From the NCBI GenBank assembly GCA_021774875.1, contig JAJFIP010000352.1:1-53560 (forward strand): DNA of 53,560 nucleotides. The letters are read 5' to 3'. This DNA comes from Emcibacter sp. Lineage in GTDB: Bacteria; Pseudomonadota; Alphaproteobacteria; Sphingomonadales; Emcibacteraceae. The notes beneath the pieces were generated by a model that was not told where the DNA came from, did no database searches, and saw nothing but the letters and a program-made list of their open reading frames with translations. Positions 10,025 through 18,576 of this stretch are shown one piece after another (position 1 is the first letter of the stretch; every line of letters starts with the position of its first letter). A program made the translations under genes and the position numbers.

Positions 10025-10634
10025 AAAAATCAAGGCAGTGTCACTTCCGCTGATGTGGATCAATGTGGATACCGACTGTATCATTCCATCGCGGGAGATG
10101 AAGCAGGTTTCAAAAACCGGACTGGGTGACGGATTATTTGCCGGATGGCGATATAAAGACATGTCAAGCCGGGAGATCGATCCTGATTTCATATTGAATG
10201 ATAAAAAATACCATGACGCGCAAATTCTTCTGTCGGGGATAAATTTTGGCTGTGGCTCCAGCCGGGAACATGCGGTCTGGGCACTTGTCGAATATGGTTT
10301 TAAAGCCATACTGGCTCCGTCATTTGGCAGTATTTTTTACAATAACTGTATCTGTAACGGGCTTTTACCTATTGTAATGTCGGATGCTGATATTACCCTG
10401 CTTGCTGATTGGGTCGTGCGTGACCCCCGTAAAAATCAACTTGTTATCAATCTGGTCAAGCAAATCATCAGTGGGCCTGAAATTATGGCATTCCATTTCG
10501 ATATTGCCCCGCAGGATAAGGAAATGCTGCTCAAGGGTTTTGATATGATTGATTTGACATTGCAAAGTCAGGATAAAATTACCGCCTTTGAGGAGAAGGA
10601 TAAAAAGAACAGAAAATGGGCTAATAGCCTATAG
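10011..10634 (+). CDS. LeuD-like aconitase-superfamily hydratase small subunit
   Basis: MEPFKKIKAVSLPLMWINVDTDCIIPSREMK...GINFGCGSSREHAVWALVEYGFKAILAPSFGSIFYNNC; ATG at 10011 overlaps leuC-like stop by 14 nt. Confidence 0.88.
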   Translation: MEPFKKIKAVSLPLMWINVDTDCIIPSREMKQVSKTGLGDGLFAGWRYKDMSSREIDPDFILNDKKYHDAQILLSGINFGCGSSREHAVWALVEYGFKAILAPSFGSIFYNNCICNGLLPIVMSDADITLLADWVVRDPRKNQLVINLVKQIISGPEIMAFHFDIAPQDKEMLLKGFDMIDLTLQSQDKITAFEEKDKKNRKWANSL

Positions 10635-11541
10635 GCAGGCCTGCATCGGGGATAAATCCAAACATGGTTTCACCGGGGAGAGCCGCTTGCACAATCTGTC
10701 TGGTTTCAATGAGTTTTTCAAGATTAATCCCGGTTCTCAGACCCATTGACTCCAGCATATAAACCAAGTCTTCGGTAACAATATTACCACTGGCACCGGG
10801 GGCGAAGGGGCATCCGCCTAACCCGCCCAGCGATGAGTCTAATGTAGTAATACCAGCATCAAGGGCGGCGAGAGCGTTGGCAAGCCCCAGCCCGCGCGTG
10901 TTATGAAGATGAAGTCCGGTTAAATTATTATTACCCACCTCTGCCTTTACTGCGCCAACCAACCGCCTGACCTGCGCCGGGTCAGCATATCCGGTGGTGT
11001 CGGAAAGCCCGACCTCATCACAACCTGCAGCCATTAGAGATGTGGCCAGTTCAAGGATTTTCTTTTCTGGCACATGGCCTTCCAATGTGCAGCCAAAGGC
11101 GGTGGATATGCCGCCTTCAAATATTGGCCGCTGGCGCGCAGGCAATGTTTTCAGAAGTTCAACAATTTTTCGGACTTCTTCCAGCATTTGCTCATGGGAC
11201 CGGTTTACATTGGCCAGACAATGGGTTTCGCTTGCAGAAAAGGGAATAGTTATTTTATCAACCCCGGCGCGAACAGCATTTTCGGCCCCCTGATAATTTG
11301 GCACTAATACGGCTACTGTCAGCCCGGTAATGGTCTGCGCATGGGTCACAAGTTCTGCGGTATCGGCAAGCTGCGGCAATATACGGGCCGGTACGAATGA
11401 TCCCACTTCAATTTCGCGCAACCCGGCTGTCGCTAATGCACTAACCCATATTTTTTTAGCGGGCAGCGGCATGATGGCAGAAATATTCTGCAACCCGTCT
11501 CTGGGGCCGACTTCACTAATGACAATATCAATTTTTTTCAT
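10621..11541 (-). CDS. HMG-CoA lyase-family protein (copy 1)
   Basis: EVGPRDGLQN, LHLHNTRGLGLANALAALDAG, GGLGGCPFAPGASGNIVTEDLVYML signature with catalytic R-D, H-x-H and Cys intact. Confidence 0.9.
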   Translation of the reverse strand: MKKIDIVISEVGPRDGLQNISAIMPLPAKKIWVSALATAGLREIEVGSFVPARILPQLADTAELVTHAQTITGLTVAVLVPNYQGAENAVRAGVDKITIPFSASETHCLANVNRSHEQMLEEVRKIVELLKTLPARQRPIFEGGISTAFGCTLEGHVPEKKILELATSLMAAGCDEVGLSDTTGYADPAQVRRLVGAVKAEVGNNNLTGLHLHNTRGLGLANALAALDAGITTLDSSLGGLGGCPFAPGASGNIVTEDLVYMLESMGLRTGINLEKLIETRQIVQAALPGETMFGFIPDAGLPIGY

Positions 11542-11593
11542 CTATACAGCTTTTTTATTGATCAGCTACGTTAGAAAATATAGTATATATGTA

Positions 11594-11611
11594 TTAATGA
11601 TATATCAAAAT
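11594..11611. promoter_or_regulatory. TTAATGATATATCAAAAT, candidate GntR operator
   Basis: In divergent promoter of HMG-CoA lyase copy 1 and CaiB copy 1; shares GTATTAATGATATA with 24811. Confidence 0.5.
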
Positions 11612-11637
11612 ACTTAATTGTTGAAAATGAGGGTTTA

Positions 11638-12822
11638 ATGACTGAGGGGATGGAGCTGCCGCTTGCTGGCATCAGGGTGATAGAATTTACCCATATGGTT
11701 ATGGGGCCGGCAGCCGGGTTGATTTTGGCAGATATGGGGGCCGATGTGATCAAGGTTGAACCCATTGGCGGCGATCATACCAGACGACTTGTGGGCTCTG
11801 GTGCCGGATATTTTTCCATGTATAACCGCAATAAGAAAAGCATTTGTCTTGATCTGAAATCAGCGCAGGGCTTGAAAGTCGCTGAAAAACTTATCCAGGG
11901 TGCAGATGTTGTCATTGAAAATTTCAGACCGGGGGCTATGGAAAAACTGGGCCTGGACTATGATAAATTATCAATAAACAATCCTGAACTGATTTATTGC
12001 TCTGAAAAAGGCTTCCTCAAAGGACCATACGAGCATCGAACCGCTCTGGATGAGGTGGCTCAAATGATGGGTGGGCTTGCCTATATGACCGGGCCACCCG
12101 GCAAGCCGCTCCGGGCCGGGGCAAGCGTTATTGATGTGATGGGGGGCATGTTTGGGGTTATTGCTGTTCTTGCAGCTCTGAAACAGAGGGAGGCCACCGG
12201 CAAAGGCCAGTATGTCAAATCTGCACTGTTTGAAAGTTCGGTTTTTCTGGTTGGTCAGCATATGGCGCAATATGCAGTTACCGGTCAGGCTGCTAACCCC
12301 ATGCCAGTGCGCATTTCTGCCTGGGCCATATATGATGTATTTGAAACCAGAGACGGACAGCAGGTTTTTGTTGGTGTGGTGTCAGATAGCCAATGGGTTA
12401 ATTTTTGTCAGGCCTTTGGTCTTGATGAACTTGGAGCGGATAAGAATTATGCGGCCAATGGGGACAGAGTGAAGAACCGAGATATACTAATGCCATTAGT
12501 CAGGGCGTTATTCAAGCAGTTTGATAAACATGATCTTATGGAAAAACTGGAATATACCGGACTGCCTTTTGCCCCTATTTCCAGACCTGAAGATATGCTT
12601 GACGATCCCCATATGTGTGACTCAGGCGGTTTGCTACCTCTCAACCTGCCAGAGGGGGGCAGTCTGGAATTGCCCGCACTTCCTGTGGAAATGGGTGGTC
12701 ATAAATTCGGAGTTCGACACGATTTACCAAAAGCCGGACAACATACGGCAGAAATTCTTGAGCAAATAGGATTTGATGAGACAGCGACCCGAAAAATGTC
12801 GCAGAATGGCGTTATTCAATAG
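11638..12822 (+). CDS. CaiB/BaiF family CoA-transferase (copy 1)
   Basis: LAGIRVIEFTHMVMGPAAGLILADMGADVIKVEPIGGD...RNKKSICLDLKS...VVIENFRPGAMEKLGLDY. Confidence 0.92.
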   Translation: MTEGMELPLAGIRVIEFTHMVMGPAAGLILADMGADVIKVEPIGGDHTRRLVGSGAGYFSMYNRNKKSICLDLKSAQGLKVAEKLIQGADVVIENFRPGAMEKLGLDYDKLSINNPELIYCSEKGFLKGPYEHRTALDEVAQMMGGLAYMTGPPGKPLRAGASVIDVMGGMFGVIAVLAALKQREATGKGQYVKSALFESSVFLVGQHMAQYAVTGQAANPMPVRISAWAIYDVFETRDGQQVFVGVVSDSQWVNFCQAFGLDELGADKNYAANGDRVKNRDILMPLVRALFKQFDKHDLMEKLEYTGLPFAPISRPEDMLDDPHMCDSGGLLPLNLPEGGSLELPALPVEMGGHKFGVRHDLPKAGQHTAEILEQIGFDETATRKMSQNGVIQ

Positions 12823-13629
12823 TTATGGTATCGCTGTCCAGAAATTGGACTGCAGACCTTTCATGCGGGAAAGATCCAGGTTTAGCTGGTAAAGATCCGG
12901 TCGGTAATAAATTGTAATATATTCGACTGGTTTGTCAGTTGTATCATAAACAATTCTGGTGACTTTTATCAGAGGCGAGCCAATATTTACCCGTAATGTG
13001 GACCCGGTCACACTATCGGCTAAGGTGGCGGTAATAGTTTGACGTGCTCTGGAAATGGCAATACCGGACCGCTCAATCAGGGCTAATATTGGCTGGGCTT
13101 CAAGTTCTTCATATTTGAATGACCGGCCAATTTCTTCAGGCAAGTAGGTGATCACATAGGAAAAAGGTGTGTCATCCTTATGGCGGACACGAATGGCTTT
13201 TTGTACGATTGCAGCAGGTTCCAGCTTAAGGGCATCAACAGCTTGCGGCGGGGCTTTAATATAATCAAATTCAAGGATAGTGACCGTGGTTTCTTTGGCG
13301 ATATTCTGCATATCTTCAATCAGGCCAGCCATATTCCCTGAAGAGTGAGATACCGGATTAGTGAAGGTAACAGTTGTACCCCGCCCTCTTTGCCGGGATA
13401 CCAGCCCCTCTTTGGCCAGTTCATCCAAAGCTCGCTTGACAGTGATGCGGGAAACGTCAAACATCTTTTCCAGCTCTTTTTCTGTGGGGATCAAAACTGC
13501 GTTGGCATAAACACCGGAAAATATCTTTTCCCTGATAAGAACGTAAAGCTGATGATAAAGTGGCGTTGGCAGGCTATCGTCAATGGTGTCTTTGAACGTC
13601 ACTGTCTTTTCTGCCACATTTTCCTCCAT
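12823..13629 (-). CDS. GntR family transcriptional regulator with UTRA domain (HutC-like)
   Basis: wHTH PLYHQLYVLIREKIFSGVYANAVLIPTEKELEKMFDVSRITVKRALDELAKEGLVSRQRGRGTTV followed by UTRA-type effector domain. Confidence 0.92.
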   Translation of the reverse strand: MEENVAEKTVTFKDTIDDSLPTPLYHQLYVLIREKIFSGVYANAVLIPTEKELEKMFDVSRITVKRALDELAKEGLVSRQRGRGTTVTFTNPVSHSSGNMAGLIEDMQNIAKETTVTILEFDYIKAPPQAVDALKLEPAAIVQKAIRVRHKDDTPFSYVITYLPEEIGRSFKYEELEAQPILALIERSGIAISRARQTITATLADSVTGSTLRVNIGSPLIKVTRIVYDTTDKPVEYITIYYRPDLYQLNLDLSRMKGLQSNFWTAIP

Positions 13630-13648
13630 TTTCCTATCTTGATTACAT

Positions 13649-13666
13649 ATAATGATATATCATTTA
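13649..13666. promoter_or_regulatory. ATAATGATATATCATTTA (perfect palindrome core AATGATATATCATT), candidate GntR operator
   Basis: 20 bp upstream of gntR start codon; perfect 14-bp palindrome 13651-13664. Confidence 0.6.
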
Positions 13667-13712
13667 TGGCATATATAACAAGGGAAAATAATGTGATCTG
13701 TTTTTCCAGCCG

Positions 13713-13724
13713 TGACAAATGTCA
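13713..13724. promoter_or_regulatory. TGACAAATGTCA inverted repeat, candidate Fnr/FixK-type box
   Basis: TGAC-N4-GTCA in promoter of operon 13778-19293 that encodes the Fnr-type regulator. Confidence 0.55.
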
Positions 13725-13777
13725 TGGCAGGAAAAGAGGCCATCGGAATAATATATTGTTTTAATATAGGAAGTTGA

Positions 13778-14494
13778 ATGACCAATGAGCTTGTAATGTT
13801 AGTAGGGGGGGCCGCCAGTATCGCCTTTATCCATACGCTGCTTGGCCCGGATCATTATCTTCCCTTTATCGCCGTGGCCAAGGCGCGAGGATGGAGCCTG
13901 CCTCGCACATTGGGGATAACAGCCATTTGCGGTATCGGTCATTCAATGGGGTCAATCATCTTGGGACTTGTGGGGGTTTATGCCGGAAAAGCGTTAGCCG
14001 ATCTTGAAATGATTGAAGCCATGCGTGGCGATGCTGCGGCCTGGGTTCTGGTTGCTTTCGGGCTGGTCTACTTTGTCTGGGGCATAAAAAGAAGCCAAAA
14101 CCATAAATCACATAGCCATCTGCATAGCCACGGCGATGGTACATTCCATAGTCATATTCACAATCATGCCGCCTCCCATGTCCATATCCATGAAGCCAAA
14201 GAAGGCGTGAATTTATTTATGCCCTGGGGCTTATTCATCATCTTTGTGCGTGGGCCTTGCGAACCGCTGATACCGTTAATGATGATACCAGCGGCCCAGG
14301 GGCAATGGGTAGGTATGGTCATGACCGTCGGTGTGTTTACCCTGATAACGATTGGTACTATGACCGCCGTTGTTGTAGCGGCAATGCTTGGGTTACGGTC
14401 ATTTAGCTTTACTGGATTTGAAAAATATTCACATGCCTTTGTCGGTGGAACGCTCAGTCTTTGCGGTATTGGCATGATTACGCTAGGATTATAG
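13778..14494 (+). CDS. NicO/UreH-like nickel/cobalt transporter-family membrane protein with His-rich loop
   Basis: IAFIHTLLGPDHYLPFIAVAKARGWSLPRTLGITAICGIGHSMGS; His-rich loop HKSHSHLHSHGDGTFHSHIHNHAASHVHIH. Confidence 0.8.
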   Translation: MTNELVMLVGGAASIAFIHTLLGPDHYLPFIAVAKARGWSLPRTLGITAICGIGHSMGSIILGLVGVYAGKALADLEMIEAMRGDAAAWVLVAFGLVYFVWGIKRSQNHKSHSHLHSHGDGTFHSHIHNHAASHVHIHEAKEGVNLFMPWGLFIIFVRGPCEPLIPLMMIPAAQGQWVGMVMTVGVFTLITIGTMTAVVVAAMLGLRSFSFTGFEKYSHAFVGGTLSLCGIGMITLGL

Positions 14495-14516
14495 CCTAAA
14501 ATACAGGAAAATTTCT

Positions 14517-15416
14517 ATGACTAGAGAAAAAGAAGATTTCAAGGCTATTGATGCGGTGGTCAACATCTGGACGGAAGAAGCCCTGCGCCACCGACCCGAC
14601 TGGACTGATGAATTTTTTGTCGGCAAGGTAAAAGGTGAGCATACCTCTGCCGGAACCTCGCTGGAAGAAATGATTGATCTTATGGATGAGGCGGGAATTG
14701 AATATTCGTTCCTGATTGCCGCGAAAACCGGACGGCCCGGTCTGCCCGGATGCTATCACATGCCACCCGAAGTCGTCGCGAGAGCCGTGGCGAAATACCC
14801 AAAACGTTTTTTCGGGCTGGTCGGCATTGACCCCTTTCAGGGTATGGATGGTGTGCGGGCTTTGGAAGACGATGTGAAGAATAAGGGCTTCATCGGTGCC
14901 CATCTGTATCCCCACTGGTTTGAACTGGCACCAAATCATGCCAAATATTATCCTTTTTATGCCAAATGTATTGAACTTGATATTCCCATCCAGATGCAGG
15001 TGGGCCAGTCGCTGATTTATGCCAAGGATAATCGCTGCCGCTCAGTTGGACAACCAATTTTTCTTGATGATATTGCCTGTGATCTGCCCGAGCTTAAACT
15101 GATTGGCAGCCATGTGGGTATTCCCTGGCATGAAGAGATGATCGCCATGTCCTGGAAACATGAGAATGTCTATATTTGCACCGATGCCCATAGCCCGAAA
15201 TACTGGCCTGACAGCATTTGGAAATATATCAATAGCTATGGTCAGGATAAGGTGATCTTTGGCACGGATTTCCCGGTTCTTGGCTTTGGTAGAACGGTTC
15301 AGGAAGTGAAAAAATATGGCCTTAAGCCATTGGTCGAAAAGAAATTTATGCGTAATAATGTCATCAAGCTCTATCGCCTTGATCAGCGCGGCGTTGAGCT
15401 AGTGAGTGAGGATTAA
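14517..15416 (+). CDS. Amidohydrolase family protein (Amidohydrolase_2, ACMSD-like fold)
   Basis: 299 aa; ...KGFIGAHLYPHWFELAP..., ELKLIGSHVGIPW, VIFGTDFPVLGFGR typical of amidohydrolase_2. Confidence 0.82.
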   Translation: MTREKEDFKAIDAVVNIWTEEALRHRPDWTDEFFVGKVKGEHTSAGTSLEEMIDLMDEAGIEYSFLIAAKTGRPGLPGCYHMPPEVVARAVAKYPKRFFGLVGIDPFQGMDGVRALEDDVKNKGFIGAHLYPHWFELAPNHAKYYPFYAKCIELDIPIQMQVGQSLIYAKDNRCRSVGQPIFLDDIACDLPELKLIGSHVGIPWHEEMIAMSWKHENVYICTDAHSPKYWPDSIWKYINSYGQDKVIFGTDFPVLGFGRTVQEVKKYGLKPLVEKKFMRNNVIKLYRLDQRGVELVSED

Positions 15417-15419
15417 GTC

Positions 15420-16622
15420 ATGAGCGGGCCACTGGGCGGGATAAAAATTATCGAATTTACCAGCGTTGTTCTAGGGCCGTGGGCTTGTCAGATTATGGGC
15501 GATATGGGGGCAGAGGTAATCAAGGTGGAACCGCCTGTGGGTGACACCAACCGCAACCTTGGTCCGAGCCGCAACCATGATGATATGAGTGCGCTTTTCC
15601 TGACCTGCAACCGTAATAAACGCAGCATTGTTCTGGACCTGAAAAACCCGGAAGGTAAAGCGGCAGCATTAAAGCTTATTGCCGGGGCTGATGTGATGAT
15701 CCATAATTTCAGGCCGCAGGCTATGGACAGGCTGGGCCTGGATTATGGTTCGGTTAAGGCAGTAAATCCAGATATTGTATATTGTGCCACCTATGGTTAC
15801 AGCAAGTTTGGCCCCTACGGCGACAAGGGCGCACTGGATGACAGTATTCAGGCGGGGGCGGGCATCGCCATGCTGATGAGCATGGTCGAGGGCGAGCCGC
15901 GCTACCTGCCGACTATATTGGCTGATAAAACTACTGGTATGGCTGTGGTTAATGCGGTGATAGCGGCGCTTTTTTATAAAGAGCGCAGTGGCAAGGGCCA
16001 GGAAATAGAAGTGCCTATGTATGAAACCATGGTGTCTTTTACCATGGTTGAGCATCTGTGGGGACAGGCCTTTGATCCGCCGATCGGCAAAGCGGGTTAT
16101 CACCGCCTGATGAGTGAACATCGCAGGCCCTATAAAACCCGCGATGGTTATATTGCCGTGTTGCCCTATTGGGATAATCACTGGAAGACATTTTGCGAGG
16201 TGGTTGAGCGACCGGATATGATCACCGACCCACGCTTCAAGGATATGAAAACCCGACTGGCCAATATTGATGTTAGCTACGAAGAAACTGGCAAGGCCCT
16301 GTCCAAAAAGACGACGGCGGAATGGTTGGCGCTGTTTAAACCCACCAATGTGCCGCATATGATTGTCAATACGCTGGATGGTCTGATTGAAGACCCGCAT
16401 CTGGTCGAAACAGGCTTCTGGCACATAGCTAATCACCCGACAGAGGGCAAGCTGCGGATGGCGAAGACTCCCTATGGTTTTTCGGAAAGCCCCCTTGAGA
16501 TTCGAAGACCACCGCCGCGCTTGGGACAGCATAGCGCAGAAATATTAAAAGAAGCCGGATATGCGGAGGCCGATATTAAAGAGATGTTGGCGCAGGGTAT
16601 TACGGCTGAGCCTACATCATGA
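15420..16622 (+). CDS. CaiB/BaiF family CoA-transferase (copy 2)
   Basis: LGGIKIIEFTSVVLGPWACQIMGDMGAEVIKVEPPVGD...RNKRSIVLDLKNPEGKAA...MIHNFRPQAMDRLGLDY. Confidence 0.92.
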   Translation: MSGPLGGIKIIEFTSVVLGPWACQIMGDMGAEVIKVEPPVGDTNRNLGPSRNHDDMSALFLTCNRNKRSIVLDLKNPEGKAAALKLIAGADVMIHNFRPQAMDRLGLDYGSVKAVNPDIVYCATYGYSKFGPYGDKGALDDSIQAGAGIAMLMSMVEGEPRYLPTILADKTTGMAVVNAVIAALFYKERSGKGQEIEVPMYETMVSFTMVEHLWGQAFDPPIGKAGYHRLMSEHRRPYKTRDGYIAVLPYWDNHWKTFCEVVERPDMITDPRFKDMKTRLANIDVSYEETGKALSKKTTAEWLALFKPTNVPHMIVNTLDGLIEDPHLVETGFWHIANHPTEGKLRMAKTPYGFSESPLEIRRPPPRLGQHSAEILKEAGYAEADIKEMLAQGITAEPTS

Positions 16623-16641
16623 ATTAACAGGAGCATAAAAT

Positions 16642-16911
16642 ATGAAACGTGTACAGGATGAAAAACCGCCGCGCTCAGAGGAAGTCAAGGCATGGATGGA
16701 TGAGGAAATAGTTGCTCAGAAATTACGCTATGACGGCATTGTGGAAGAAATTGAAGGCATTCAGGAAGAGCGCAATGGCTGGATCGCTCGGTTTCTGGAC
16801 ATCATTCAGAACAAGGGTGTTAATGTGAATGGTGACCTGCGTCGTCAGGTTGGCAAGGAAGAAATCCCTGAACGCCCCGACCGGCCCGATGCCGATAAAG
16901 TAATCTGGTAA
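16642..16911 (+). CDS. Small hypothetical protein (89 aa)
   Basis: Complete ORF in a tightly packed operon (20 nt and 19 nt gaps); no family recognised. Confidence 0.65.
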   Translation: MKRVQDEKPPRSEEVKAWMDEEIVAQKLRYDGIVEEIEGIQEERNGWIARFLDIIQNKGVNVNGDLRRQVGKEEIPERPDRPDADKVIW

Positions 16912-16929
16912 GAGAAAAGAGGAAAAATC

Positions 16930-17889
16930 ATGGCACGACCCCATATTGAACCCTTCGTTGAATTGAATGAAGATTATAAAAATTTCACCCTGCCCGGTTT
17001 CACCCCGTCGGGCAGTCATTATAAAGTTTTGTCGCTGGACACGGATGTTGGCTCCTGTACGCTGAAGATGCGCCTTGACGGTGGCTATAAAAGAAAGCCC
17101 GGGTTAAGCTATTCCGATGTGGAAATATTTGTCCTCAACGGGGCCATGAAAGTTGGCGAGCAGATATGCGTCGAGGGCCATTATCTGTTCATTCCCGCGG
17201 GTTATGCTATGGGTGCTATTGAGGTGCCGCAGGGAACAGAACTGCTGGTGATGTATAACGACAGCGAGCCAAGTTTTGTCGAATCAGATACCCATCATCC
17301 CCTGTGTCTGAAAGAAGGCTTTGTCACCATCAATAGTTTTGAGGATGCGCCTTGGGCACCGGGTAATCTGGTTAATCCGTCCGTGGCGGCAGGTTGTCTG
17401 ATCAAGGTATTGCGCTACGATGTACTGACCGAAGCTATTACATTTCTCTATTGCATGACGCCGCAGTTCATGCAGGATAATATCTCCTATCATGACTGTG
17501 CGGAGGAAAGCTATCATATTTGGGGTTCATCATGGATGATGCAATTTGGTGAACTGCCCACGGGCGGCTATTTCTGGCGACCGCCCTATATTAATCATGG
17601 CTCTTTCCGTAGCAAGCTTGGTACTATTGCCTTTGGCCGCACCGATTCAAAACTGCATAATTATTTCCATTTTAACCCCTGGTCCAACCCTGATGAGAAT
17701 AAATTGAGAGCGGCCGCCCAGATGTATCGCCAAAGGCCGCAACTCTATGAATGGGCTGCATCAGACGGTCATAATCATCCCCACGGGCCACCTGATTTTG
17801 AAAATACCCATTATCATGATGATCCACAGGTAAAGCATATTCATGGCCACCATGATCATCCACACCACCACCATCATGATCATGACTAA
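16930..17889 (+). CDS. Cupin-fold protein with His-rich C-terminal tail
   Basis: 319 aa; cupin-like YSDVEIFVLNGAMKVGEQICVEGHYLFIPAGYAMGAIEVPQGTELLVMY; C-terminus NHPHGPPDFENTHYHDDPQVKHIHGHHDHPHHHHHDHD. Confidence 0.72.
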   Translation: MARPHIEPFVELNEDYKNFTLPGFTPSGSHYKVLSLDTDVGSCTLKMRLDGGYKRKPGLSYSDVEIFVLNGAMKVGEQICVEGHYLFIPAGYAMGAIEVPQGTELLVMYNDSEPSFVESDTHHPLCLKEGFVTINSFEDAPWAPGNLVNPSVAAGCLIKVLRYDVLTEAITFLYCMTPQFMQDNISYHDCAEESYHIWGSSWMMQFGELPTGGYFWRPPYINHGSFRSKLGTIAFGRTDSKLHNYFHFNPWSNPDENKLRAAAQMYRQRPQLYEWAASDGHNHPHGPPDFENTHYHDDPQVKHIHGHHDHPHHHHHDHD

Positions 17890-17907
17890 ATAACAACAGG
17901 ATAGACC

Positions 17908-18543
17908 ATGACAGATCAAAAAGACCTTGAGCAAGATTATCAGGCGGCACAATTCGGCGGTACCTTAAAGCCGGGCCAGCATCCGGCACTGATACTGGTT
18001 GATTTTGTCATGGCCTATCTTGACCCCAAGTCCCCGTTATATGCCGGGGTGGAATCCGCGCTGGAAAGTGCGGTCCGGGTTCTGAATGCGGCGCGAAAAG
18101 CCAACATTCCGGTGATTTTCACCAATGTGAGCTATACAGAGGGCGGCAAGGACGGCGGGGTATTTTACCGCAAAATTGGTGCTTTAGAGTCTTTTATCAA
18201 AGGCAACCCCTTGGGGAACTTCCCGGACAGCCTAACACCACGAGAAGACGAAATAGTGATCACCAAGCAATATGCCAGTGCTTTTTTTGGTACGTCGCTG
18301 TCGTCCACGTTAACCGCCCAGAATGTGGATACGCTGATCATTACCGGACTGTCCACATCCGGTTGCGTGCGTGCCACGGCGGTTGATGCCTGTCAGCATG
18401 GGTTTATTCCGCTTGTGGTTAAGGATGCGGTCGGCGACCGCGACCCGCGACCCCATGAAGCCAACCTGTTTGATCTTCAGGCTAAATATGCCGAGGTTAT
18501 TTCCGAAGAAACCATTCTGTCCTCCTTAAGTAATATTTCCTGA
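17908..18543 (+). CDS. Isochorismatase-family cysteine hydrolase (N-carbamoylsarcosine amidase / maleamate amidase-like)
   Basis: Asp in ALILVDFVMAY, Lys in EIVITKQYASAFFGT, Cys in LIITGLSTSGCVRATAVDA: family D-K-C triad. Confidence 0.87.
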   Translation: MTDQKDLEQDYQAAQFGGTLKPGQHPALILVDFVMAYLDPKSPLYAGVESALESAVRVLNAARKANIPVIFTNVSYTEGGKDGGVFYRKIGALESFIKGNPLGNFPDSLTPREDEIVITKQYASAFFGTSLSSTLTAQNVDTLIITGLSTSGCVRATAVDACQHGFIPLVVKDAVGDRDPRPHEANLFDLQAKYAEVISEETILSSLSNIS

Positions 18544-18576
18544 TCATCCCTTGTCAGTCAAAGACTTTCCAGTATT

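Noticed and set aside
8981-10309. Antisense ORFs over the LeuCD-like genes (for example 8981-9379, 9746-10309), and similar antisense ORFs over most other genes
   Set aside because: Frame shadows of well-supported coding sequences; low-complexity or implausible composition.
8606-10634. Canonical leucine biosynthesis leuC-leuD
   Set aside because: No leuA/leuB nearby, divergent Fe-S region, and catabolic neighbours; annotated as LeuCD-like of unknown substrate.
14104-14205. His-codon-rich repeat (cat-rich) in the NicO-like gene as a DNA repeat element
   Set aside because: Explained by the His-rich metal-binding loop of the protein; likewise 17766-17886 in the cupin gene.
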